Shown here one piece after another: positions 25,589 to 33,822 of a stretch of 64,000 bases of DNA. The stretch's first letter is position 1. Every line of letters begins with the position of its first letter. This DNA is from Dyadobacter sp. 676 (lineage in GTDB: Bacteria > Bacteroidota > Bacteroidia > Cytophagales > Spirosomataceae): assembly GCF_040448675.1 (NCBI RefSeq), contig NZ_CP159289.1:2418001-2482000 (forward strand). Reading direction: 5' to 3'. A program made the position numbers and the translations under genes. A model generated the notes under the pieces. It saw only the letters and a list, made by a program, of their open reading frames with translations, searched no databases and had not been told where the DNA came from.

Positions 25589-26342
25589 CTACTTAGCACC
25601 ATTCGCTTTGATTTGTTCACCCGTTTTGCCGAAGCGTCTTTCGCGGTTCTGGTACGAAATGATCGCCTCGTACAAATGCTCCCGGCGGAAATCGGGCCAG
25701 AAAAGATCTTCATAAAAATACAGTTCAGAATATGCCAGTTGCCAAAGCAGGAAATTGCTGATCCGGTGGTCGCCGCCGGTCCGCAGCATCAGGTCCACTT
25801 CGGGGCGGCTGCCCGTCGACAGGTTGCCTGCCACTACTTCTTCGTTAACTTCTTCGGGCAGCAAAGCGCCGCTGCGAATGTCCTCGGCGATTTTGCGTGT
25901 TGCCTGGGTAATGTCCCATTTGCCGCTGTAACCCAATGCCAGGATGAGATTTAGCCCAGTATTATTGCGTGTCTCTTCGATTGCCTTTGCAAGCTGGTTC
26001 TGGCAATTACGCGGCAGGCTTGTCGTATTACCGATCGTATCGAGCCTGACATTGTTCTTCATCATTGTGGGCAGCTCGTTACCTATCGATTGCACGAGCA
26101 GCTCCATCAGCGCCTTTACTTCAAACTCGGGACGCGCCCAGTTTTCGGTCGAAAAAGCGTACAATGTCAAAAAAAGAAACCCCGAGCTCCGCACATCCCT
26201 CCGTCACTTCCCTTACCGCCTTGATCGCATTGCGATGACCAAACACACGTGCCGCTCCCTGGTTCTGGGCCCATCGCCCGTTACCGTCCATGATAACGGC
26301 TATGTGTTTTGGCAGATTGCCCCTATCAATGAGCTCCTTCAT
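25589..26342 (-). CDS. uppS: Undecaprenyl diphosphate synthase (isoprenyl transferase), frameshifted as sequenced
   Basis: A cytoplasmic cis-prenyltransferase making undecaprenyl diphosphate, the lipid carrier for cell-wall and surface glycans. The first frame (from 26342) shows HIAVIMDGNGRWAQ with the catalytic Asp and GHRNAIKAVREV, then derails after GVSF. The second frame (to 25589) resumes with LTLYAFSTENWARP and has RTGGDHRISNFLLWQ and YFYEDLFWPDF. The break is a T7 run on the coding strand (26169-26175); six T restores GVSFLTLYAFSTENW. The span is 754 nt, one over a multiple of three (250 residues corrected, a normal length). It is the first gene of the operon with bamA, 6 nt upstream of it. 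Confidence 0.93.
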
Positions 26343-26659
26343 TACTCCTGATTCCTTTTAACCTTTTTTAACAAAACAAAAACAACGTCATCGAAGCGCT
26401 TGCCGTCGGCAATGATTTTCAGCCGCTCCGGGTTATTTCAGGAATCACTTTGCCAGTAAACAAATACGCAGCAACCTGTCAATGTGTGCCGAAAATCCGC
26501 ACAATTCATTCCTGTCCCCTTACGTAGCCAATCAGAAGCTCCTGACGGACAACGCATTAACCTCCAAAATAACAATGGAAATTTAAACGAGGGCGCAATT
26601 TAGGAATAAGAATCAGGTCTACAAAATGAATATTCCGGTACAATCGGGGTGTAATTCGA
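26343..26659. other. Intergenic region without recognisable gene
   Basis: The 317 nt between uppS and the LytTR regulator have no frame with family resemblance on either strand. It should hold the promoter of the uppS-bamA operon, but no full TAnnTTTG match in the right orientation was found. Only a close variant (TTATTTTG on the minus strand) occurs, near 26566-26573. Confidence 0.6.
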
Positions 26660-27442
26660 TTAATTATCAAGAAGATGACGGATGGCGTCGCCGTACGTAC
26701 TGCCGCTGGTGATTTGCGAAGCCTTGCGGTCGCGCATCACGATCACGTACTTGCCGTTGAAGTGTTTCTGGATTTCCTTGATATGGTGGGAGTTGACGAT
26801 ACCCGCCCGGCTCACGCGCAGGTAATGCTTGGGCAGCTTCTCTTCGAGCGAGGTAAGCGTGTAGTTGAGCAGGTACTTCTGGCCGTCGAGCGTGTTCAGG
26901 AAAACGTATTTTTCCTCCGCTTCGAAATGCGTGATCTCCGTCATCGGGATCAGCAGAATGCGGTCGCCGGATTTCACCGATAGTGAAAATATCTCCTTTT
27001 TCGGCTTCATTTCTTCCAGCAGCCTCAGCAGGTTTTCTGAATAAGGGTTAAAGCTGCCCGAATGCCCGTTTGCCGCCTGGGTGATGTTTTTGATCTTGTC
27101 GATCGTCTTCAAAAGCCGGTCGTTCTCCACCGGTTTCAGCAGATAGTCCACCGAATTTTCCTCAAATGCCCGGATCGCATACTGGTCATAGGCCGTCGAA
27201 AACACTACCAAAGGCATTTTGGTGAGTTTCGAAAGCATTTCGAAACCATTCAGAAGCGGCATTTCGATGTCCAGAAAAATAACATCGGGATGGTGTTTGT
27301 CTATTTCGACCAACCCTTCCGCGCCGTTTCTGGCTTCCGACACAATGTCGAAAGTCTCGGGATGTTTTTCGAGCAGTCTTCTGAGGCGGCTCAATGCAAG
27401 CTGCTCGTCGTCGATCAGGATGGTTTTAAGCGGAAAAAGCAT
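26660..27442 (-). CDS. LytTR-family response regulator
   Basis: A 260-residue two-component regulator. Residues 5-120 form a receiver with the acidic pair D11-D12, phospho-acceptor Asp58 (VIFLDIEMP) and the conserved Lys in VDYLLKP. Residues ~155-258 form a LytTR DNA-binding domain (HYLRVSRAGIVNSHHI). The ATG at 27442 gives the standard receiver start and overlaps the histidine kinase 3' end by 17 nt; a TTG 15 codons upstream is possible but adds no conserved residues. It pairs with the LytS-type kinase immediately upstream. Confidence 0.95.
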   Translation of the reverse strand: MLFPLKTILIDDEQLALSRLRRLLEKHPETFDIVSEARNGAEGLVEIDKHHPDVIFLDIEMPLLNGFEMLSKLTKMPLVVFSTAYDQYAIRAFEENSVDYLLKPVENDRLLKTIDKIKNITQAANGHSGSFNPYSENLLRLLEEMKPKKEIFSLSVKSGDRILLIPMTEITHFEAEEKYVFLNTLDGQKYLLNYTLTSLEEKLPKHYLRVSRAGIVNSHHIKEIQKHFNGKYVIVMRDRKASQITSGSTYGDAIRHLLDN

Positions 27443-28874
27443 GACTGGATTGTTGATGTTCTTCGATAGCGGATTTCTGGATGGCAATATTAACCGATTT
27501 ATGCGGCTCGTTCAGCAATTCGAGGCGGGCATTGTCACCATAAAGCAATTTCAGCTTGTCCTGAATGCTGCGCATGCCATAGCCTGCTCCCAGGGTTTCG
27601 GAAAAGGCCGGGCCGTTGTCGTGCACGCACAAATGCAGCCATTGGTCTTTTTCATAAATTTTCACCACGATGTTCCCCTGATCGGCCATCCGCGAAATGC
27701 CGTGCTTGATCGCATTCTCTACAATCGGCTGCAAAATAAATTTGGGCACCTGCAGGTTTTTCAAAGAGTCTTCCTCCACCTCTACCGTAAACCGCAGGCG
27801 ATCGCCAAACCGCACTTTCTCGACTTGCAAATAGGTTTCGACCATTTCCAGCTCGTTTTCGATGGTATCGAAATAATCGCTCGTTTTCCGGCCGGTGGTG
27901 TATCTGAAGAGCTTGGAAAGCAGCAGCGTCATTTCCTCGGCTTTGTCGGGGTTTTCGTGCACGAGGCTGGCGATGCTGTTCAGGGAGTTGTACAAAAAAT
28001 GCGGATTAATGCGCGCCTGCAATGCATCGAGTTCGGCGCGGGTTTTCAGTTTCTCCAGATTTAAAAGCTGATATTCCTGATCGGAAATCTTGCGCGAGAT
28101 CTGGCGGCCTTCCCGGCTCAGGAAGTAAAAAACATTGGCGATTACCACGGGCGCCCACGCATACCAGTACCAGGGTGCATTCTGCGAGGGTTCCGCCGGA
28201 TAACGTGCGATGTAGTCGTTCACAATATCGGTAGCGAACATCTGGTGCATTCCCAATCCCAGCAGGCCATCAAATAGAAACACAACGATGGAGAGGATAA
28301 TATGCCTGGCAAGCAAACTCTTTACAACCATATCGAGCCAGGTAGTGAGCCCCTGCGTGATAAGGATCGTGCAAACACCCGTTGCAATGTTGAGCAACAC
28401 CAGGTATTTGTAAAAAGCGAGCCGGACCGGCTCCTCGGTAAACGACAGCTCTGCCGTAAAATAGGCGATTGCGTTGAACCCGTACAATATCACGGCCCCC
28501 AGGATCGCCGCTACCAATGTGCCTATCCAACCCTGGTTCTGAATAATGGCGATCAGGCTGAAATCCTGCCAGTTGAACGATTTCTCCTGTGAAGTAAAAC
28601 TGAAATTAGCCCCCTCTACCTTTGCGCCTGTCAGGTCCACGTCCGAAAGACTACTGAAACTCAAATCCGCATTCCGCAGATCGGCGTTCCGGAAGGTCGT
28701 CCGGTCGAGGGCCGAGAAACGAAGTTTTGCATTGCGCAGATTGGCCCCGTCGAAGTTGATGTCCTTCAAACTCGAAAAGCTGAAATCCGCATTTTCCAGA
28801 TCCATATTACTGAAATCCCTTCCGTCCAGCGATGAGGCTGTCATACGCAACGGCTTCGTCTTGTTGTCATCCAT
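27426..28874 (-). CDS. LytS-type sensor histidine kinase with N-terminal pentapeptide repeats
   Basis: A 482-residue membrane kinase. Residues ~15-95 are pentapeptide repeats (A/N-D/N-L/F-S/R-x pattern, for example FRNADLRNADLSFSSL), a right-handed beta-helix. Residues ~108-255 contain four likely membrane segments. The LytS-type dimerisation/phospho-acceptor segment is INPHFLYNSLNS with His292, and the ATPase domain shows PIVENAIKHGIS (N box, Asn387) and YGMRSIQDKL. It would phosphorylate the overlapping LytTR regulator. The pentapeptide module precedes the first membrane helix and lacks a signal peptide, so it is probably cytoplasmic. This domain pairing is uncommon. The gene begins 24 nt after a helical-repeat periplasmic protein. 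Confidence 0.93.
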   Translation of the reverse strand: MDDNKTKPLRMTASSLDGRDFSNMDLENADFSFSSLKDINFDGANLRNAKLRFSALDRTTFRNADLRNADLSFSSLSDVDLTGAKVEGANFSFTSQEKSFNWQDFSLIAIIQNQGWIGTLVAAILGAVILYGFNAIAYFTAELSFTEEPVRLAFYKYLVLLNIATGVCTILITQGLTTWLDMVVKSLLARHIILSIVVFLFDGLLGLGMHQMFATDIVNDYIARYPAEPSQNAPWYWYAWAPVVIANVFYFLSREGRQISRKISDQEYQLLNLEKLKTRAELDALQARINPHFLYNSLNSIASLVHENPDKAEEMTLLLSKLFRYTTGRKTSDYFDTIENELEMVETYLQVEKVRFGDRLRFTVEVEEDSLKNLQVPKFILQPIVENAIKHGISRMADQGNIVVKIYEKDQWLHLCVHDNGPAFSETLGAGYGMRSIQDKLKLLYGDNARLELLNEPHKSVNIAIQKSAIEEHQQSSHAFSA

Positions 28875-28898
28875 GCTACTAAACCCTAAACGTTAATA

Positions 28899-29555
28899 TC
28901 AGTTTGTCTGAGAGAGCATCCATTCGGTTTCCATTTTGCCCCAATCCGGATGAATAGCAGTCTCCGGTTTGAAGGTGCTGAATTTCTGTTGCGCTTTTTC
29001 GAGTATCGGCTTAGCCACCTTTTTCCCGCCGCCATATTCCTCCGGTGTAAAAAAGAGGCTCGAACCTTCGAGGTAATAAATCCGCGGATTCTCGGCGTTC
29101 AAGGCCTTGGCCGATTGCAGGAACCCCTGGAATTTCTCCCCATCCGCTTGCCAGCGGTTCATCGGGTCGGCGGCGAGGTGAATTTGCGATTGGTAGGCTT
29201 TCAAAATCTCGATTTCATCGTTTGGCTTGCCGGCAATGCCCTCCGCGTCTTTCAATAAGGCATTGGCTTTATCCAGATACTGGTCTTTTTCGGTCAGGGT
29301 TGGCGCCACAAAGCCCAAAAGCACGTTGGCGTAGGCCGCGTAATATTTCGGCAGCCATTCTTTCGGCTCGGCGGCGGCGATACGTTCGAAACGATTAGCG
29401 ATGTCCACCAGGGTTTTCGGGTCCGGTTTTTCGCGATCGATGCTGTTCAAGGCTTTGATACCGTCGCTCATGGCTTGCGTGTACTTTTCGTTCTGCGCCC
29501 ACACCATTCCGGTTGCGAACATGAACAGTAATGCGATTGTGAATAGCTTTTTCAT
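28899..29555 (-). CDS. Exported TPR-like protein
   Basis: A 218-residue protein with a signal peptide (residues 1-20, GMVWAQ). The mature part is all-helical and TPR-like: repeated segments such as KWLPKYYAAYANVLLG-type helices, YLDKANALLKDAEGI and NPRIYYLEGSSLFF. It ends in HPDWGKMETEWMLSQ. No catalytic motif is evident. It sits between the TonB receptor (35 nt upstream) and the LytS-type kinase (24 nt downstream) on the same strand. It may therefore be a periplasmic component of the same signalling or transport unit; this is context-based inference. Confidence 0.8.
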   Translation of the reverse strand: MKKLFTIALLFMFATGMVWAQNEKYTQAMSDGIKALNSIDREKPDPKTLVDIANRFERIAAAEPKEWLPKYYAAYANVLLGFVAPTLTEKDQYLDKANALLKDAEGIAGKPNDEIEILKAYQSQIHLAADPMNRWQADGEKFQGFLQSAKALNAENPRIYYLEGSSLFFTPEEYGGGKKVAKPILEKAQQKFSTFKPETAIHPDWGKMETEWMLSQTN

Positions 29556-29590
29556 TGTTTTGTTTGCTTTAAAATATGAATTATTAATGT

Positions 29591-31750
29591 TTAAAAATCG
29601 TCTTTCTCCACTTTGGCCTTCTTCGAAAGCATGATCTGCATACCCACGAAGAAACTCCGGTAACTCTGCGGGCCCACGGCGTAGCGCGTACGGCCGTCGG
29701 GTGTGTAGCGGTAAGTGAATACATTGCGGGTGTTGAGGATATTATCGACCGTGGCGTAGAAAATCACGAGGTTTCCCTTGATGCTCTGCAACTTGCTGGC
29801 CTGAATGCTCACATTATGGACCGCCGGCGTGCGGTCTTTCAGGAATTCGTCGTTGTTGGGGTTATAATAAGGCCGGCCGCTGGTGTACGCGTAAGTCGCG
29901 CTGAGGTTGGTTTTGGCTTTTTCAAACCATTTTTTGGTGATCAGGCTGATGTTATGATTTGAAATGAATGTAGGTGTGGCCGATTGCGCATACTGCTGAA
30001 AAAGTCTTTCTGAGTCCACAAAGCTGTAAGTTACCCAGTAATCGAGGTTTTTGATGGATTTCTGATCTCGCCAGAAGAAGTCGAAACCGCGGGCGTAACC
30101 GTCGCCGCCGTTGTTGGTCGTGCCCCACGGGAACCGGTAGGGATCGGCATCGTATTTCAGCCCGGTGAACTCCCGGACGAGCTGCGCGTAATTCTTATAA
30201 AACGTCTCGACGCGGAATGTGCGCTGGTTTTTGATAATTTGATAGTTGAGGATCAGATGGTCGGCGCGCTCGTATTTCAGGGATCTATTCAGATACAAAA
30301 ACCTGTAATCGGGGTTTTGGTAAAACTGCCCCGCGGCCAGCGAAACCTGGCTGTACCGCCCTGTTTTATAGGCAAAAGACAGCCTCGGGGCAATGTTGGC
30401 ACGGCTGATCACCGACGAATACTCGCTCCGAACGCCGATCCTCGCCGCCAATGCGCGAGTAATGTATATCTCCGACTCCACGAACGCGGCGGCGTAACGG
30501 TCTTTCAACCTATATAATGTACCATCCACGCCGTTGCCGATATTGATTGCATGCGCCTCTGCACCGAAAAGAACGGTATTGTTCCCCGTGAGCAAGCGCG
30601 TGAGCACGATGCGCGCCTGCGTGCGCTCGTCGAAACGGTCGAAATTGACGCCGTCGTAGGTCATGTCGTCCTTGTTACGGCTGTACGAAAATCCCGAATT
30701 CAATGTCCAGCGGCCGTCGGCCCAGGAATCGGTGTAGGTGCTGGTGGTGAATGCATTTTTGTTTTTCAAAACCAGACGCATTTTACCCGAATCCGACGAA
30801 GGGTCGTTGCTATTCATGCTCAGGTGGCTGTCGGAATACATGCCGTAGACTTTCAGTACACCGTTTTTGGTTGGTTTCCAGCGATAGGTCAATGAAGAGC
30901 CTTTGAACTCCGGCGCGTGCAGCCATTCTACATTTTGCTTCACGAGCTTGAATAGCGGCCGCAGATTGCCATAGTACACCACCGCCGACACCGACTGGTT
31001 TTTGTTGGCATAGTCATAATTCAAACCCGCATTAGCCAGGTTCAAACTGATGCCCAACCCATTATTGCTGACTTTATCGGTGGTATTCAGCAGCAGTACC
31101 GACGACAATGCCTGCCCATACTGCGCCGAATAGCCGCCCGTGCTGAATGAAGTGCCTTTAAACATAAATGGATTGAACCGCCCCCGCGACTGCACATCGG
31201 GCAGCGAACTGAAAAACGGGTTCTGTACGATCATTCCGTCGATTACGATCTTCGTTTCCTGCCCGGAGCCGCCTCTTACAAATAGCCCCTCCTGCTCCCC
31301 TACCCGTTGCGCACCCGGGAGGAATTGCATGGCACCGGTAATATCCGCCGCGGCGCCCGCCGTGGTTACGATATCGAGCGGTTTCAGCATCGCCATCCGC
31401 TTCTCGTCCGACGCTTCGAATGCCCCTGCGGTAATTACGACGGTATTCAGTTCGTTGGCCAGTTCTTCAAGTTTGATAGTCATTGCCGGAATGCCTTCTT
31501 TCAGATCAATCTTATTTTCAAAAACCTCAAAACCTACATAGCTGGCCACAATGGTAGCCGTGTCGGACTCCGACGTCCGGAATGCGAAAACACCGTTCGT
31601 GTCGGTGGTACCGCCATCGTAGGTGCCTTTCAGGAACACATTCGCGCCGGGCAATGCATTTCCTTTGCGATCGGTCACCTTGCCCTGAATGCTTTTTTGG
31701 GCAAAAACGGCGGGCGTGACGAATAGTAACAGACAATAAAAAAGCTTCAT
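29591..31750 (-). CDS. TonB-dependent outer-membrane receptor
   Basis: A 719-residue receptor. Signal peptide residues 1-18 (TPAVFAQ), a carboxypeptidase-regulatory-like domain at ~20-100 (GKVTDRKGNALPGANVFLKG), a plug at ~115-225 (FVRGGSGQETKIVIDGMIVQNP) and the beta-barrel to the C-terminus. I chose the ATG at 31750 because a signal peptide follows directly; 15 upstream codons have no signal character and contain the likely promoter. No SusD or DUF4249 partner is adjacent; instead a TPR-like protein and a two-component system follow in the same orientation. The substrate is unknown. Confidence 0.93.
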   Translation of the reverse strand: MKLFYCLLLFVTPAVFAQKSIQGKVTDRKGNALPGANVFLKGTYDGGTTDTNGVFAFRTSESDTATIVASYVGFEVFENKIDLKEGIPAMTIKLEELANELNTVVITAGAFEASDEKRMAMLKPLDIVTTAGAAADITGAMQFLPGAQRVGEQEGLFVRGGSGQETKIVIDGMIVQNPFFSSLPDVQSRGRFNPFMFKGTSFSTGGYSAQYGQALSSVLLLNTTDKVSNNGLGISLNLANAGLNYDYANKNQSVSAVVYYGNLRPLFKLVKQNVEWLHAPEFKGSSLTYRWKPTKNGVLKVYGMYSDSHLSMNSNDPSSDSGKMRLVLKNKNAFTTSTYTDSWADGRWTLNSGFSYSRNKDDMTYDGVNFDRFDERTQARIVLTRLLTGNNTVLFGAEAHAINIGNGVDGTLYRLKDRYAAAFVESEIYITRALAARIGVRSEYSSVISRANIAPRLSFAYKTGRYSQVSLAAGQFYQNPDYRFLYLNRSLKYERADHLILNYQIIKNQRTFRVETFYKNYAQLVREFTGLKYDADPYRFPWGTTNNGGDGYARGFDFFWRDQKSIKNLDYWVTYSFVDSERLFQQYAQSATPTFISNHNISLITKKWFEKAKTNLSATYAYTSGRPYYNPNNDEFLKDRTPAVHNVSIQASKLQSIKGNLVIFYATVDNILNTRNVFTYRYTPDGRTRYAVGPQSYRSFFVGMQIMLSKKAKVEKDDF

Positions 31751-31779
31751 GGCTAACAGATTATGTGTAACTGCTGACA

Positions 31780-31787
31780 CAAATCTA
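31780..31787 (-). promoter_or_regulatory. Bacteroidetes-type -7 element for the TonB/kinase operon
   Basis: The minus strand reads TAGATTTG (TAnnTTTG), 30 nt upstream of the chosen receptor start, supporting that start over one further upstream. Confidence 0.5.
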
Positions 31788-31878
31788 TTGGCCATGAAGC
31801 CCTTTGGTAAGTGATTTCCGACGAGTGCCGGTTTCAGACGGATGAAATCCCGCGCTGACGGAGTGAAAACAGCCCGGA

Positions 31879-32514
31879 TTAGAGCTCTTCCAGCACAATA
31901 TCCTTCCAGCGTACTTTAATACCGCCGCCGTCATGGATTTGCAATGCGATGGAGCCTTCGCCCGCCCCGATTTTCGCGTCGGTGAGGTCCACCATTTCGT
32001 GCCCGTTGAGCCAGGTTTGTGTGCGGTCGCCTACCGCGCGGATGCGCAGGGTGTTCCATTCGCCCATTTTGAGGAAGCCCTCTTTCTCGTCCGGAATCTG
32101 TACGAGCCAGTTACGACCATAGGATTCGTAAATGCCGCCGGTGTCGTGGTTAGGCGGCGCCACCTCCACCTGCCAGCCCGAAACTTTGGTGCCGGTCACC
32201 GTCGAGCGAAAGAATACCCCGCTGTTGCCGTTGGCCTCCTGTTTAAATTTGAGGGAGAGATCGAAGTTTTTATAAAACTTGTCGGTGGTGAGGTAGCCGT
32301 ACTTTTTGTCGGGGCCGCTCTCGCAGATGAGCTCGCCATTTTCGACGTACCATTTCTCGGTACCGTGAACGGTCCAGCCTTTGAGGTCCTTCCCGTTGAA
32401 TAATTTGACGGGCTTTTTCAGCGGATCGGCGGCCGGCCCGTTGAGCGCGAAAAACGCCGAGTTGAGCATCAGAACGGCCGCTCCGGCGACGATCAATCGT
32501 CTAAGTTTAAGCAT
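31879..32514 (-). CDS. DUF1080 (3-keto-disaccharide hydrolase domain) exported protein
   Basis: A 211-residue secreted protein consisting of a signal peptide and one concanavalin-like DUF1080 domain. Signature strands are KLFNGKDLKGWTVHG at the start, NGELICESG, NSGVFFRS, GGIYESYGRNWLV, GEWNTLRIRAVG and a C-terminal IALQIHDGGGIKVRWKDI. The family is associated with glycoside breakdown, including 3-keto-disaccharide hydrolysis in some members. Substrate specificity cannot be read here. It appears monocistronic, divergent from a fasciclin lipoprotein. Confidence 0.92.
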   Translation of the reverse strand: MLKLRRLIVAGAAVLMLNSAFFALNGPAADPLKKPVKLFNGKDLKGWTVHGTEKWYVENGELICESGPDKKYGYLTTDKFYKNFDLSLKFKQEANGNSGVFFRSTVTGTKVSGWQVEVAPPNHDTGGIYESYGRNWLVQIPDEKEGFLKMGEWNTLRIRAVGDRTQTWLNGHEMVDLTDAKIGAGEGSIALQIHDGGGIKVRWKDIVLEEL

Positions 32515-32609
32515 GGTTTGTTAAGGATTAGGATTAAAAATTTATGGTTACCAATTCCTTCAAACTACATTTTGCATTAGTTTTACGAAAATTAACCACT
32601 TGGAAAGCT

Positions 32610-33122
32610 ATGAAAAAAAACCGTTTTGGGGGGCATTGGGCTACATTTTTTTTGGCAGCAGGGCTATTTTCAACGATTTTGATTTCTTGTAAGGAAAGCA
32701 GCGACGACATTGTAAAAAACAAAGCGGTGACGGATATTATTCGTGAAAATCCGGAGTTCAGCAGGCTAAAAGAAATCATGGATATTGCAAAACAAAGTGA
32801 TGCCCTAAGATCACAGGATGCGACTTTTTTCCTGCCCGACAATGCAGCTTTTCAGAAAGCAAATATTCCCGGCACGGCTACCTCAGGTATGACCGACACT
32901 ACCGCAAAAGAATTCCTTAAATCTTTCGTCATCAAAGGCGTCTATAATGTGGATAACACACTCCCGACAGACAGCGTGTCGACAGTCAGTGGTAAGAAGA
33001 TCAAGTTTGTAAAACAGGACAACGTCATAAATGTGAACAATGCGGAGATTACCAAGAAGAATGTCTCGGCCGCTAACGGGCTCATTCAGGTAATCGACAG
33101 TGTATATGTGAAAGTTAAATAG
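32610..33122 (+). CDS. Fasciclin-domain lipoprotein
   Basis: A 170-residue exported lipoprotein. The N-terminus is basic then hydrophobic, with lipobox Cys in TILISCKES. The remainder is a single fasciclin (FAS1) domain with TFFLPDNAAFQKA and LKSFVIKGVY, ending with AANGLIQVIDSVYV. FAS1 domains mediate cell-surface adhesion. I chose the ATG at 32610 because it places the signal peptide at the N-terminus; 22 upstream in-frame codons would bury it. It is followed directly by a bidirectional terminator shared with ndk. Confidence 0.9.
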   Translation: MKKNRFGGHWATFFLAAGLFSTILISCKESSDDIVKNKAVTDIIRENPEFSRLKEIMDIAKQSDALRSQDATFFLPDNAAFQKANIPGTATSGMTDTTAKEFLKSFVIKGVYNVDNTLPTDSVSTVSGKKIKFVKQDNVINVNNAEITKKNVSAANGLIQVIDSVYVKVK

Positions 33123-33133
33123 TGACAATACCT

Positions 33134-33187
33134 GATAAAAAAGAAGAACCCCGAAGTTTCGAAACTCCGGGGTTTTTCTTTTTTATC
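33134..33187. terminator. Bidirectional terminator between fasciclin gene and ndk
   Basis: A long near-perfect palindrome: a GATAAAAAAGAAGAACCCC arm and its complement flank GAAGTTTCGAAACTC. It has a GC core with A-rich and T-rich flanks on both sides, serving both convergent genes. Confidence 0.9.
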
Positions 33188-33197
33188 AGTTTTCTGC

Positions 33198-33617
33198 TCA
33201 GAACTGCTCCACATGGGAGAAGAAGAAATTCCCTTCGATCTCCGCATTCTCATCCGAATCGGAACCGTGGATCGCATTGGCCTCGATCGATTTTGCATAC
33301 AATTTACGGATGGTACCTTCTTCTGCATTTGCCGGATTGGTAGCACCAATCAGCGCACGAAAATCAGCCACCGCATTCTCCTTTTCGAGGATCATCGGAA
33401 CGATCGCCCCCGACGACATATACTTGCAAAGGTCGATGTAGAAGGGACGCTCCTTATGCACGGCGTAAAACTCTCCCGCGCGTTCGGGCGTAAGCTGCGT
33501 TTTTTTCAGGGCCACAATCCGGAATCCTGCTGCTTCGATCATTTTGATGATTGAACCCGAATGACCATCCCGCACAGCATCCGGTTTGATCATGGTAAAT
33601 GTCTTATTAGTTGGCAT
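33198..33617 (-). CDS. ndk: Nucleoside diphosphate kinase
   Basis: A 139-residue enzyme that transfers the gamma phosphate from ATP to other nucleoside diphosphates. The family start FTMIKPDAV, the catalytic NAIHGSDS with His117, and KERPFY and [13 protein letters not shown] nucleotide-binding segments are all present. Normal length. It is single, divergent from nrnA across a 205-nt gap, and convergent with the fasciclin gene. Confidence 0.98.
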   Translation of the reverse strand: MPTNKTFTMIKPDAVRDGHSGSIIKMIEAAGFRIVALKKTQLTPERAGEFYAVHKERPFYIDLCKYMSSGAIVPMILEKENAVADFRALIGATNPANAEEGTIRKLYAKSIEANAIHGSDSDENAEIEGNFFFSHVEQF

Positions 33618-33769
33618 ACGTACTTGGCTAAATTGATACTGGCCGTAAAGCTACTATATTTCAGCCTATATCCCCGAACCTTTCGCACTGCAAGCCCCGC
33701 CTTATATTAAATCAACGCCTGATTGCCAGCCTTTACCGCTTCCGATGAAGCAAATCCCAACAGTTTTGT

Positions 33770-33777
33770 TAATTTTG
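33770..33777 (+). promoter_or_regulatory. Bacteroidetes-type -7 element upstream of nrnA
   Basis: TAATTTTG matches TAnnTTTG and lies 45 nt before the GTG start of the DHH phosphoesterase gene. Confidence 0.45.
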
Positions 33778-33822
33778 TGGGCTCTAAGCAACCAGGAAAT
33801 TCCTCTTTTGAACTAAGTTACT

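Noticed and set aside
26169..26175. A confident claim of programmed frameshifting in uppS
   Set aside because: Only a slippery-looking T7 is present; no conserved downstream stimulator was seen, and two similar +1 lesions nearby make error the simpler explanation.
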